Assembly (NCBI GenBank): GCA_017524545.1
Contig: JAFXVN010000045.1
Coordinates: forward strand, 1-53,857
Reading direction: 5' to 3'
Length of the DNA: 53,857 nt
Source of the DNA: Bacteroidaceae bacterium
Lineage (GTDB): Bacteria; Bacteroidota; Bacteroidia; Bacteroidales; Bacteroidaceae
Shown: piece after piece, positions 1 through 8,107 of the stretch
How the letters are laid out: the number at the start of each line of letters is the position of its first letter
How positions within the stretch are numbered: position 1 is the stretch's first letter
The notes under the pieces: generated by a model
What the model was told of the DNA's origin: nothing
What the model saw: only the letters and a program-made list of their open reading frames with translations
Databases searched by the model: none
Translations under genes and position numbers: made by a program

Positions 1-108
1 ACAAGATTAGATCTCCTCATGAGGGTCGTCCGAGACGAGGACGTTGATAGGGTGCAGGTGTAAAGGCGGCGACGCCAAAGCCGAGCACTACTAATTGCCC
101 GAAGCTTT
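1..108 (+). rRNA. 23S ribosomal RNA, 3' end (partial)
   Basis: The first hundred bases match the conserved 3' end of Bacteroidetes 23S rRNA, including GAGCACTACTAATTGCCCG near the terminus. The gene enters from the left edge, so only its last domain is visible. It is followed by a spacer and a 5S gene in the same direction, as expected for the end of an rrn operon. The exact 3' end is estimated to within about 5 bases. Confidence 0.9.
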
Positions 109-112
109 CGGA

Positions 113-298
113 GCCTCCCCCGACCCCTCCCGAAGGAGGGGGGAACGGAAGAAGGGAGGAAGCACGAGAGTGGTTATACTTGCAGCAGAAAGAGAAGAGA
201 TACGCGATACATTTGCTTTTGCTTGCTATGTCAACCCTAAAGTCATCCCCTGGAGGACGCAGGTCGTTCTCCCCTCCTTTGGAGGGGCCGGGGGAGGC
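113..298. repeat. GC-rich palindromic element with inverted arms, in the 23S-5S spacer
   Basis: The left arm (113-150) reads GCCTCCCCCGACCCCTCCC then GAAGGAGGGGGGAACGGA. The right arm (265-298) is close to its reverse complement and ends GGGGCCGGGGGAGGC. Each arm is itself a palindrome, and the two together form terminal inverted repeats around about 115 bp of unique sequence. The same arrangement recurs at 26945-27086. The element lies inside the rRNA transcription unit, so it must be tolerated during pre-rRNA processing. The apparent short ORFs here are translations of the repeat and are not genes. Confidence 0.8.
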
Positions 299-308
299 TG
301 TTGATATT

Positions 309-419
<111 letters not shown>

Positions 420-426
420 TTAGGAG

Positions 427-467
427 AGAAGCCCTTCGAGAGAAATCTCGGAGGGCTTCTTGTGTTT
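427..467 (+). terminator. rrn operon terminator
   Basis: A 15-bp stem starting AGAAGCCCTTCGAGA (427-441) pairs with TCTCGGAGGGCTTCT (446-460) through a GAAA tetraloop with one G-U pair, followed by TGTGTTT. It lies just after 5S and is the likely intrinsic terminator of the rRNA operon. A second hairpin, TTGTTGCGAT-GCT-ATCGCAACAA, follows at 484-506 without a U tract. Confidence 0.85.
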
Positions 468-543
468 GTGGCCGTGGGTGCCATTGTTGCGATGCTATCG
501 CAACAAACGGGACATTTGGGGGAGTAAGTCTGGCTATTATAAT

Positions 544-627
544 ACAACGGATTGCACGGGTTTTACGGATTTATGCGATTGGGAATCAGCATGTAAGATA
601 ATCCGTATAATCCGTGCAATCCGTTGT
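544..627. repeat. Nonamer inverted repeat, copy 1 (convergent gene ends)
   Basis: The left arm (544-570) is built of 9-nt units ending in ACGGAT or a variant. The right arm (601-627) is its reverse complement with a few mismatches. The loop (571-600), read on the minus strand, resembles the loops of the copies at 36075 and 47241, so this copy is inverted relative to them. It lies between the rrn operon and manA, which converge. Transcribed on either strand it would form a long hairpin. Confidence 0.8.
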
Positions 628-653
628 AGGTAAATTACTTAATTCACGTTTAG

Positions 654-1577
654 TTACTCTACGAAGCTTTCAAGCAGCTTGGCGCCTTCGTCGGGGATGA
701 TGGTGACTTCTGTCATGCAGGCGGGGACGACGAGGGCTTCGCCCTGGTGGAGGAAGATGCCTTGTCCGTCGGGGCTGAGGAAACAGCATTGCCCGTAAAG
801 GCACATATAGACGCGGAAGCTGTCGATGCCGGTATAGCTGCGCTTGAAGGGCTTGGTCAGCTTCAGCTCGTTGGTTGTGAAGAAGGGACACTCCACGAGG
901 TTGACAACGGCGTCGCGACTCTCGGTGTAGCATATCTTCGGGTCGGTGGTGATGTCCTGGAAGTTGATGGCTTCGAGGGCAAGTTCTGTGTGCAGCTCGC
1001 GCAGGTTGCCATCGCGGTCGCGGCGCAGGTAGTCGTAGATGCGGTAGGTGACATCGCTGGTCTGCTGAATCTCGGCAATCACCATGCCTGCGCCGATGCC
1101 GTGCACGCGGCCTGCGGGGATGTAGAAGCAGTCGCCCTCGCTGACGTTCACCTTGTTGAGGTCGTCCTCGATGCTGCCGTCTGCCACCTTCTGTGCGTAG
1201 TCGCTGGTCTCTATCTTCTGGCGGAAGCCGGCAATGAGCTGGCTGCCACGGTCGGCATCCACGACGTACCACATTTCGTTCTTGCCCATCTTGCCGTGAC
1301 GCTTGGCGCTGAGGGCGTCGTCGGGGTGAACCTGAATGGAGAGGTCCTGACGTGCGTCGATGAACTTGATGAGCAGGGGGAAGTCTGTGCCGAACTTCTC
1401 GGTGTTCTTCTTTCCGAGGAAGTCTGCGCCGTAGCGTTCCACAATCTCGGGGAGCGTCAGACCTTTGTCTTCGCCATTGGTGGCAATGGATTCCGAACCT
1501 TTCACGGCGGAAACGACCCATGACTCAGAACCCCACAGCGTGGGCTTGAAGATGGGGCTAAACTTTAGTATTTGCAT
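654..1577 (-). CDS. manA: Mannose-6-phosphate isomerase, class I
   Basis: Zinc-dependent cytosolic cupin enzyme that interconverts mannose 6-phosphate and fructose 6-phosphate. It links mannose use to glycolysis, and supplies mannose 6-phosphate for GDP-mannose. The 307-residue length fits the short Bacillus-type class I enzymes. The expected zinc ligands are visible: Gln82 and His84 in SIQVHPDD, Glu101 in KNEMWYV and His159 in PAGRVHGIG. The C-terminal part is the second cupin-like lobe. The start MQILKFSPIFKPTLWG matches the family N-terminus. The gene stands alone, converging on the rRNA operon. No TAnnTTTG promoter is evident in the 183 bp upstream. A GH76 mannanase further along the window could be a distant functional partner (inference). 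Confidence 0.93.
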   Translation of the reverse strand: MQILKFSPIFKPTLWGSESWVVSAVKGSESIATNGEDKGLTLPEIVERYGADFLGKKNTEKFGTDFPLLIKFIDARQDLSIQVHPDDALSAKRHGKMGKNEMWYVVDADRGSQLIAGFRQKIETSDYAQKVADGSIEDDLNKVNVSEGDCFYIPAGRVHGIGAGMVIAEIQQTSDVTYRIYDYLRRDRDGNLRELHTELALEAINFQDITTDPKICYTESRDAVVNLVECPFFTTNELKLTKPFKRSYTGIDSFRVYMCLYGQCCFLSPDGQGIFLHQGEALVVPACMTEVTIIPDEGAKLLESFVE

Positions 1578-1760
1578 AATTTTATTAGTTAAGAAGTTAT
1601 AATAAGGAATTATAATATGAAGTTAATTCGCTTTTTGCTCATGGAAGTTAACTCGCTTCGCTCGTGGACGATACCTTTTTTTGCCTGAAATTGTATTGTC
1701 CTGCACGAAGTGCTTAATTTCCGCTTTAACTTCTATTTTAACTTCCCATTTAACTTCTGA
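1578..1760. other. Intergenic region with 12-nt repeats
   Basis: Three tandem 12-nt units of the form TTTAACTTCYNN occupy 1725-1760, ending exactly at the stop codon of the minus-strand gene at 1761. Two GAAGTTAAYTCGCT copies (about 1619-1660) carry the reverse complement of the unit core, so the region can fold. No promoter consensus or small gene is recognised. Confidence 0.6.
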
Positions 1761-2489
1761 TTATTGAATTCCATTCATTCTAAACACGACTCTTGCCAGG
1801 CGGATTTCCTCTTCCTGGTAGATGTCGCCGTATTCTTCCATTGCCGCATTCAGGTCGTCGGACTTGGCATTCTGGAAGTAGTCGAGCAGTTCGTCCATGC
1901 ATTCCTGTCCGAGCACTTCGTCGGTGAAGTAGGTGATGTCGAGCCGCCGCTTCTGCTCTGCAAGCATTTCCAGGTCGTCCAGCACCTCGTCCAGTCCCAG
2001 ACCTTCGCTCTCGGCAAAGGAGTCGAGTGCGATGTGGCGGTCAATGGCGGTGATGAGCTTTATCTGCTGTTTGGCATGTGGCGATGCGATTTGCACGGCG
2101 GCGGAGCGGTCGTGCTGCGCCTGCTCCAGCAGAGAGTCTATTTCGGGGTCGTCGGACTCGGTTTCTGTAATCGACTCGTCGTCGGGGATGGTGAACGAAG
2201 AGGGTTTCTTGGCGAACTTCTTGCCTGCGGGGGTTGGTGTCAGTTCGTTGTTCTGCGTGGCTATCTGTTTGAGCAGTCCGCCCTCGTATGCGGCGTCGAT
2301 GATTGTGGACCAGAAGTCCTCGTCGTGTGTCTCGCCTATGCCGAATGTCTCATAGTCGGACAGCTTGTATTCTTCGATTTGGCGGCTCCTTCTGCCCATC
2401 ATATAGTCTATGAGCAGCAGTCGCGGCGCAGGCCTTTCTATCTCTAACAGTGCCTTTATGAGCTTTACTATCGATTCTTTTGCTTCCAT
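1761..2489 (-). CDS. RecQ C-terminal-like (RQC winged helix plus HTH) protein without helicase
   Basis: A 242-residue cytosolic protein. Residues about 5-95 resemble an RQC winged-helix domain (IDYMMGRRSRQIEEYKLS, then FGIGETHDEDFWSTII and a GLL wing). Residues about 140-240 resemble the HTH and acidic tail at the end of Bacteroidetes RecQ proteins (IKLITAIDRHIALDSFAES, ITYFTDEVLG, DEL-DYF). An acidic linker, about residues 98-125, joins them. No Walker motifs or DEAH helicase motif are present, so it is neither a helicase nor an edge-truncated one; it has its own promoter and stop. It may be a DNA-binding accessory or a relic duplicated from recQ. The assignment rests on remembered similarity, so moderate confidence. 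Confidence 0.55.
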   Translation of the reverse strand: MEAKESIVKLIKALLEIERPAPRLLLIDYMMGRRSRQIEEYKLSDYETFGIGETHDEDFWSTIIDAAYEGGLLKQIATQNNELTPTPAGKKFAKKPSSFTIPDDESITETESDDPEIDSLLEQAQHDRSAAVQIASPHAKQQIKLITAIDRHIALDSFAESEGLGLDEVLDDLEMLAEQKRRLDITYFTDEVLGQECMDELLDYFQNAKSDDLNAAMEEYGDIYQEEEIRLARVVFRMNGIQ

Positions 2490-2585
2490 ATATATAATTA
2501 AGAGTGAAGAACTGAGAGTGAAGTATTTGCTACCGCCCTCAACTATTCATTCTTCTCTTTTCTTTTCATGATGCTTTTCGGGGTG

Positions 2586-2616
2586 CAAATATAGAACAAT
2601 TATCCAATGCGGCAAA
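2586..2616 (-). promoter_or_regulatory. Promoter of the RQC-like gene
   Basis: On the minus strand TTTG (2616-2613) is followed after 19 nt by TATATTTG (2593-2586), a full match to the Bacteroidetes sigma-ABfr consensus. A heptamer-type repeat (about 2500-2525) lies between it and the start codon at 2489. Confidence 0.7.
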
Positions 2617-2662
2617 GGATTTTATGTTTTTTTTCAAGTTAAGTTGCGATTTAATTCTTATC

Positions 2663-2743
2663 TCACACGGAAAGCACAGAAATCAGAAAGTCGAAGCAAG
2701 CTTCGCAGTAAATCTTTCCGTGTTTTACGTGATTTCTGTGTGA
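2663..2743. repeat. Imperfect nonamer inverted repeat
   Basis: The left arm, TCACACGGAAAGCACAGAAA (from 2663), and the right arm, ending GTGATTTCTGTGTGA (2714-2743), are imperfect reverse complements made of 9-nt steps. The loop holds a small hairpin, CGAAGC-AA-GCTTCG. Its architecture resembles the copies at 544, 8014, 36075 and 47241, but its unit sequence is different. Confidence 0.6.
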
Positions 2744-2808
2744 ATTGATAACCCTGTTTCGTGTGATAAAGAATAAGTCTTCGTTGTAAAAGTTCTTGCG
2801 ATTGGGTG

Positions 2809-2953
2809 CAAAACCTTGAGGAGCGAGCCTGATAATTATTTTCAAGGCGTGAAAATATATTTTCAAGGCTTGATAATATATTTCCAAAGCTTGAAAATAG
2901 ATTTTCAAAGCTTGAAAATAATTATGTGGCACGCCTGATAGACTTTTATATCG
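2809..2953 (-). repeat. 145-bp interspersed element, copy 1 (four 21-nt units)
   Basis: Four units of exactly 21 nt fill 2837-2920. Each is a near-palindrome of the type TATTTTCAAGGCTTGAAAATA. Flanks on both sides are shared with the copy at 37049-37193, which lies in the opposite orientation: minus-strand CGATATAAAA at one end and AGGCTCGC...GGTTTT at the other. Both copies span 145 bp. The open frame through the units encodes heptapeptides such as YFQALKI, but the ORF is probably incidental because 21 is a multiple of three. Confidence 0.8.
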
Positions 2954-3183
2954 AGGTTCGAGGGATTATGGAACCTTTTGCATGACATTTTAGAGCCAAG
3001 TGTATGGAACTCTGTGAAAGCGCATGTTGTGCAATAGCACACGAACATGGGTTTTCATGGAAATAAAGCTTTATGTTTCACAATACTTCTGAAAATCGAC
3101 TAACAAATCGTGCAAAATGGCTTTATTTTCGGTGTTTTAACACATTTTAACAGCGATTGTTCGTTTCATAACTTTTATATGTA
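2954..3183. other. AT-rich upstream region, nothing further recognised
   Basis: Between the 145-bp element and the promoter of the large secreted protein there are about 230 bp with no convincing ORF, RNA gene or repeat. The area could hold an untranslated leader or operators, but none is recognisable by eye. Confidence 0.4.
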
Positions 3184-3191
3184 TATCTTTG
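3184..3191 (+). promoter_or_regulatory. Promoter -7 box of the modular secreted protein gene
   Basis: TATCTTTG matches the TAnnTTTG consensus and lies 84 bp before the ATG at 3275. A TTG is present upstream at 3157-3159, but its spacing (24 nt) is longer than usual, so the -33 box is uncertain. Confidence 0.55.
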
Positions 3192-3274
3192 CATACAATT
3201 AAGCATAGATTACACTCTGTTGACATAATTACAAACATTAAATAACCTTTTTATTAACAACAACAAAAAAAAGT

Positions 3275-6200
3275 ATGAGAAGAACAAAACTCCTCAGTGC
3301 AGCCCTGCTCGCAGCAGCATGGCTCGCAGGCGGCTCCGCCCAAGCATGGGACCAGCCCGCACAGGTGGATGGTGTCTATCAGATTGGCACGGCATCCGAA
3401 CTCGAATGGTTTGCAGAAGCTGTAAACGCAGCTGATGCAAACAACAAGACAATGCTTTCTGCTCAGGCTGTCCTGACGGCCGACATCGACATGACGGGCA
3501 TCGACCATGCTCCCATCGGTGCAAGCACTACCTACAAGTTCGAAGGTAAGTTCGACGGCCAGTTCCACACTATCAGCAATCTGGTCATTGACCGTCCCGA
3601 TGCCGAGGCTCTTGGTCTCTTCGGTGTAGTTCGCGGCAATGCTAAGATTAAGAACATCATCATGGATGCCACTTGCTCTATTAGTGGTAAGAACCGTGTC
3701 GGCTCTATCATCGGTCTCATTCAGACTAACACAGGTGCAAGCGACGGCCTTGAGATTCTCAACTGCGTCAGCTATGCAACCCTCACGACAAACTCTGGTG
3801 CAGCAGGTATGATTGGCGCTGGTGCCGACCAGTATCCCTACTTCGACATGGAGAACTGCGTGAATGCCGGTCGTGTTGATGCAGTCAACAGAGGTACTGC
3901 ATTCTGCGGATGGAACAAGTCTGCCGGTGGCAACGCCAAGATGTGGAACTGCTTAAATACTGCTGAGATTAGTGTTTTGGACGGCGGTAATCAGCTCTTC
4001 CGCGGCCAGAACCGTTCTATTGCCAACTGCTACGACACTTTCCACAGTGCAAGCAATTTCCAGGGCGAGCATCCCACCTATCAAACAGCAGACCCCTTGC
4101 ACAGCGGTGAGATTTGCTATCTGCTGAACACAGCTCTGCGTAGCGACTTGGCTGAACAGGCTAATCCCAATGCTCACCCCTTTACTCAGGACCTTTCTGA
4201 CCCCAACTCCATTCCTCTGCCCGTTCCCGGCAAGGCTGTTTATCAGGTTGCAGCCCTCGATTGTGCAGGCAATCCCAAGGGCGGTGTTGCTTACAGCAAC
4301 GAAGAAGGTGGTAGCACCAGAGACGACCACAACTTCGACCCGGCTACAGGTCTTTGCACAGTCTGCTCTGCTCCCCAAGAGGATTGGATGAGTGCAGAAG
4401 AGGACGGCTTCTTCTATCTTGGCACACCTGCTCAGGTAGAGTGGTTCTCAGAAATGGTTAGAGCCGGCTACGGCGCAATGAATGCCAAGCTGACTGCCGA
4501 TATTGACTACGAAGGTGTGCCCGATGCTCACCGTCCTATCGGCACAAGCGGCAAGAAGTACTTCGGTCACTTCGACGGCCAGGGTCATCGCATCAAGGGT
4601 ATGGTGCTGACCACAGCCAGCAAACTTGACAATCGTGGCTATGACGGCAATGGCTTCTTCGGCTCTGTCCGTGGCGGTGGCACATCTGTTGATAACATCG
4701 TTACCAATGAGGTTATTATTGAGAACCTCATCATTGATGCAACCTGTTCCATTCAGCATGATAACAACTTTGCAGCAGGCGTTGTGGCTCACATCAACAG
4801 CCGCAACAACGAGCAGTCGAATATCATCATCCGCAACTGCGGTAACGAGGCAAACGTATCATCTACGGGCAAGAACGTAGCAGGTATTCTCGGTTGTGTA
4901 GAAGCTACTAACGTAGGCCTGAAGCTCTACAACCTTTGGAACAAGGGTAAAATCGTAGGTCAGGGTGGCGAAAGTGCTGCCATCTGCGCATGGACCGGTC
5001 AGCGCAATGTCGATGGCGAAGTTGACGTTGAAGGCTGCTGGAACATTGGTGAAGTAACTGGCGTTGACGGCAATGGCTACAACATGATTCGTCGCAACAC
5101 GAACATCCGTCCCCGTAACATCGTTGACCTCTGCACCACAAATGCAGGTAATCAGGGCAAGGTTGCTGTCCTCAATACAGAGAACCCCATCGAGAGCGGC
5201 GAGCTTTGCTACCTCTTGAACGGTGACCAGGAAACTATCGTTTACACCCAGACCCTCGGCACAGACGAGATGCCTGTCTATGGCACAACATCCGCTCAGG
5301 TTTATCAGGCTGGAACAGTCGATTGCTTAGGCGCAGCTGTAGGTGGTATCAATTATAATAATGTAAGCGGCGAGACACAGCAGCTCGGCCACCAAATCTC
5401 CGAAGAGATGGGTATGTGCTCTGTCTGCCACACGCAGTTCCAGGAGCCAGCACTTGTTGACGGCTACTATGAACTCAAGAGTGCTGGTAATGTGGAATGG
5501 TTCAGCGCACAAGTTGCTGCCGGCAACCTCACCATCAATGGTAAGATGATGAACGACATTGACTTCTACAGCATCGAGAACCTGCACAGCCCCATCGGTC
5601 CCAATACAGCCAACAAGTTCAACGGCACTTTTGACGGTCAGGGCTTCCGCATCAAGAACCTGATTATCGAGCGTCCCTCTGACAGCAACATCGGCTTCTT
5701 CGGCTTCCTCCGTGGTAACAACGCCAATACAACTGTCAAGAACCTCATCATGGACGCTACTTGCACCATTCACGGTTACAATCGTGTGGGTGCTATCACT
5801 GGTAGCTGCCAGAACAACGGTACACTCATCACTCTGGAGAACATCATCAACGAGGCTACTGTGATTGCAGAGCATCAGGATGCAGCTGGTATCATCGGCG
5901 GTCAGGAAGGCAACGGCCCGAAGTGGCTCATCCGCAACGTCCTGAACCTTGGTACGATTACAGCCAAGAATGAGCATCCCTATGCAGGTGCACTCTGCTG
6001 CTACCTCGGCGGCAACGGCGAGAGCGTCATTGAGAACTTCGTTAACCTCGGCACAATCAACGGTCACGAGGGTGGCAACATCGGACGTATCGCAGGCACT
6101 TACACCAACATTATCGACCTCTCCGACACCAATCCCGAAGGCAGCACAGCAAGCGGCAACATCGGCTTCGACAGCGGTCTCACAAAGGCTGACATCGCAG

Positions 6201-7762
6201 GCGGTAAGCTGGCTTACACCGTAGGCTGGTGGCAGGAGATTGGCGTAGATGCTTATCCCACACCATTCGAGAAGGAAGGTGCCGTTGTTTATAGGACAGG
6301 TGAAGAGCGTTGCGACGGCGCAGACTCTGAGGGCACAGTTTACTCCAACACCGATAGCGGCATTGTTACAGGCTCTCACGACTACAACGCAACAACAGGC
6401 TTCTGCGACCTTTGCAATCAGCCCAATCCAGACTTCAAGTCTCTGGTGGATGGTGCATACGAACTGGGTAGCGTCACTGACGTAAAGTGGTTCGAGGCTA
6501 TGGTTAACTATGGCAGTCCTGCCATCAACGCTAAGATGACAGTTGATGCTCTTGACTTTGAAGGTGGAAGCTGCCGCATCGGTAATGATGCCAACTCTTA
6601 TCGTGGTACGTTCCAAGGCAATGGTGTCGTTGTTTCTAACTTCGTGATTGACAACAACCTGATTGCTCAAGGCTTCTTCGGATGGGTTACTGGTGGTGCA
6701 GACATCTCCGGCATTGTATTCGACAATACTTGCTCCATCAGTTGTAATGAAAGAGCTGGTATCATCGGTGCAGCAAAGGACGGCGGCACAGTGAAGATTA
6801 CTCGTCTTGGCAACGAAGGTAATGTGACAACAACAAGCAGGAATGCAGGCGGTATCATCGGTACAGACCTGAGTGGTGCTTGTACCCTCCTTATCGACCA
6901 GTGTTACAGCACAGGTGCCATCAAGGGTGGTTATGAAAGTGCTCAGATTGCAGGCTGGACAGGCAGCACCTCTAAGATTACCAATAGCTGGTCTTGCGCT
7001 ACAGTAGAAGGTATTCAGGAAGGTCGTCCGTTCTCCCGTTACGGTGGCGACAACCATGATGCACAGTTCGAGAACTGCTTCTCCACAATGACAGAGAACA
7101 ATGCTGGTCTGACCTTTGATGTTCCCGCAGAGAAGTTCGTATCTGGTGAAGTGGCTTACGCTCTCAACACAGCAGCTGGCAAGCAGTGCTTCGCTCAGTT
7201 CCTCGGCATTGACGAACATCCTGTATTCGATGGTCCCGAAGTTTCCTACATGGGCGAAGCTGGTTATGCAACTCTCTACGACACCACTACCGGTTATGTG
7301 CTGAATGGTGATGTTAAGGCATACGTTGCTGTACTCAATAATACTTGGCTTGACCTTACAGAGATTGGGAATGTTCCTGTCGGCACTCCTGTTATCCTGA
7401 AGGGTGGCTACTACAACAAGATTGCTTATGATGTGCCTGCCATCAACATTGCCAACGACCTTAAGGGAGCCGCAGCTGATACAGAAGCCGACGGCACAAT
7501 GTATATCCTCGCTAAGGTTGAAGACAAGGTTGGCTTCTACAAGGCCAACGAAGGTACCACCATCAAGGCTGGCAAGGCTTACTATCAGAGCGGAAGCGAT
7601 GTGAAGGCATTCTTCTTTGGTGGCGACGATGCAACAGGCATTGAGACCCTCTCTAACTCTCCCTTAAAGGGCGAGAACATCTACAATGTTGCAGGCCAGA
7701 AGCTGACTAAGATGCAGAAGGGCATCAACATCGTGAATGGAAAGAAGATGTTGGTAAAATAA
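3275..7762 (+). CDS. Large secreted four-module GLUG-like beta-helix protein
   Basis: A 1495-residue exported protein with a signal peptide (LLSAALLAAAWLAGGSAQA). Four homologous modules of about 270-350 residues begin near residues 30, 374, 725 and 1052. Each starts with a DGxYxLG...EWF segment, then KLTADIDY, PIG, FDGQGHxIxxL and GFFGxVRG motifs, then repeated short strands with N-C-x-N and GIIG, typical of GLUG-type right-handed beta-helices. Modules are joined by a H-x8-C-x2-C linker (GLCTVC, GMCSVC, GFCDLC). A different domain follows from about residue 1326, and the C-terminus ends YNVAGQKLTKMQKGINIVNG-KKMLVK, a sorting-tail-like motif shared with the GH76 protein. It probably acts at the cell surface as an adhesin or glycan-interacting protein, but no enzymatic residues are evident and its function is unknown. 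Confidence 0.75.
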   Translation: MRRTKLLSAALLAAAWLAGGSAQAWDQPAQVDGVYQIGTASELEWFAEAVNAADANNKTMLSAQAVLTADIDMTGIDHAPIGASTTYKFEGKFDGQFHTISNLVIDRPDAEALGLFGVVRGNAKIKNIIMDATCSISGKNRVGSIIGLIQTNTGASDGLEILNCVSYATLTTNSGAAGMIGAGADQYPYFDMENCVNAGRVDAVNRGTAFCGWNKSAGGNAKMWNCLNTAEISVLDGGNQLFRGQNRSIANCYDTFHSASNFQGEHPTYQTADPLHSGEICYLLNTALRSDLAEQANPNAHPFTQDLSDPNSIPLPVPGKAVYQVAALDCAGNPKGGVAYSNEEGGSTRDDHNFDPATGLCTVCSAPQEDWMSAEEDGFFYLGTPAQVEWFSEMVRAGYGAMNAKLTADIDYEGVPDAHRPIGTSGKKYFGHFDGQGHRIKGMVLTTASKLDNRGYDGNGFFGSVRGGGTSVDNIVTNEVIIENLIIDATCSIQHDNNFAAGVVAHINSRNNEQSNIIIRNCGNEANVSSTGKNVAGILGCVEATNVGLKLYNLWNKGKIVGQGGESAAICAWTGQRNVDGEVDVEGCWNIGEVTGVDGNGYNMIRRNTNIRPRNIVDLCTTNAGNQGKVAVLNTENPIESGELCYLLNGDQETIVYTQTLGTDEMPVYGTTSAQVYQAGTVDCLGAAVGGINYNNVSGETQQLGHQISEEMGMCSVCHTQFQEPALVDGYYELKSAGNVEWFSAQVAAGNLTINGKMMNDIDFYSIENLHSPIGPNTANKFNGTFDGQGFRIKNLIIERPSDSNIGFFGFLRGNNANTTVKNLIMDATCTIHGYNRVGAITGSCQNNGTLITLENIINEATVIAEHQDAAGIIGGQEGNGPKWLIRNVLNLGTITAKNEHPYAGALCCYLGGNGESVIENFVNLGTINGHEGGNIGRIAGTYTNIIDLSDTNPEGSTASGNIGFDSGLTKADIAGGKLAYTVGWWQEIGVDAYPTPFEKEGAVVYRTGEERCDGADSEGTVYSNTDSGIVTGSHDYNATTGFCDLCNQPNPDFKSLVDGAYELGSVTDVKWFEAMVNYGSPAINAKMTVDALDFEGGSCRIGNDANSYRGTFQGNGVVVSNFVIDNNLIAQGFFGWVTGGADISGIVFDNTCSISCNERAGIIGAAKDGGTVKITRLGNEGNVTTTSRNAGGIIGTDLSGACTLLIDQCYSTGAIKGGYESAQIAGWTGSTSKITNSWSCATVEGIQEGRPFSRYGGDNHDAQFENCFSTMTENNAGLTFDVPAEKFVSGEVAYALNTAAGKQCFAQFLGIDEHPVFDGPEVSYMGEAGYATLYDTTTGYVLNGDVKAYVAVLNNTWLDLTEIGNVPVGTPVILKGGYYNKIAYDVPAINIANDLKGAAADTEADGTMYILAKVEDKVGFYKANEGTTIKAGKAYYQSGSDVKAFFFGGDDATGIETLSNSPLKGENIYNVAGQKLTKMQKGINIVNGKKMLVK

Positions 7763-7776
7763 GAAAAGTAGAAATT

Positions 7777-7938
7777 ATGAAGAAGTATATTTGTCCTGCC
7801 TTGCAGGTAGAAGAGGCACAAGCTGCCAATATGCTGGCAGAGAGCCTTGCCATCAATAGCGACAAAAAAGTCAATGGCAGCGAGGCTCTGACCAAGGAAG
7901 ATTACGCTTGGGACATCTGGAACGAAGGAGAAGAATAA
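7777..7938 (+). CDS. Small 53-residue conserved-type protein
   Basis: A short ORF starting MKKYICPALQVEEAQAANML and ending WDIWNEGEE, 14 bp after the large secreted protein and in the same direction. Small proteins of the form MKKYxxPxxxVxxxxxxxML(A)ESL... are common in Prevotella and Bacteroides genomes (recalled, not searched). It has no signal peptide, no membrane segment and one cysteine, and the tail is acidic. The terminator directly follows, so it is co-transcribed with the secreted protein. Function unknown; it could be a small partner or a peptide precursor. Confidence 0.65.
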   Translation: MKKYICPALQVEEAQAANMLAESLAINSDKKVNGSEALTKEDYAWDIWNEGEE

Positions 7939-7971
7939 CCTCCCCACTTATTCCCAACAACAAATAAAAAG

Positions 7972-8010
7972 AGAGGGCGTGTCAGCATAAACGGACACGC
8001 CCTCTTATAT
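7972..8010 (+). terminator. Intrinsic terminator
   Basis: A perfect stem, AGAGGGCGTGTC / GACACGCCCTCT (7972-7983 and 7994-8005), with a 10-nt loop, is followed by TATATT. It ends the transcript of the secreted protein and the small protein. An A-rich stretch before the stem would also give it terminator character on the minus strand for rprY. Confidence 0.8.
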
Positions 8011-8013
8011 TCT

Positions 8014-8099
8014 AACCACGAATTGCACGAATTACACAAATTGTTTAATTGCAGATTTCAGTTAATAATAAATTCGTGTAATTCGTGCAATTCGTGGTT
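8014..8099. repeat. Nonamer inverted repeat, copy 2 (CACGAA type)
   Basis: Arms of 29 bp (8014-8042 and 8071-8099) are reverse complements with one mismatch and consist of 9-nt steps such as AACCACGAA TTGCACGAA. It lies between convergent genes, the small protein and rprY, next to the intrinsic terminator. The unit sequence differs from the ACGGAT-type copies, but arm length, phase and loop size are the same. Confidence 0.8.
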
Positions 8100-8107
8100 G
8101 AAAGTTA

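Noticed and set aside
421-653. tRNA genes near the rRNA operon
   Set aside because: No cloverleaf or conserved T-loop was found by eye between 5S and manA; only hairpins and the nonamer repeat are present.
2663-2932. ORF with YFQALKI heptapeptide repeats, considered as a gene (also at 37043-37735)
   Set aside because: The frame is explained by 21-nt DNA units inside a 145-bp repeat element; outside the element the two frames are unrelated.
5327-7219. 630-residue open frame on the minus strand across the beta-helix gene
   Set aside because: It is antisense to a clearly coding plus-strand gene with signal peptide and modules, and its translation is rich in Cys, Thr and Val with no domain pattern.
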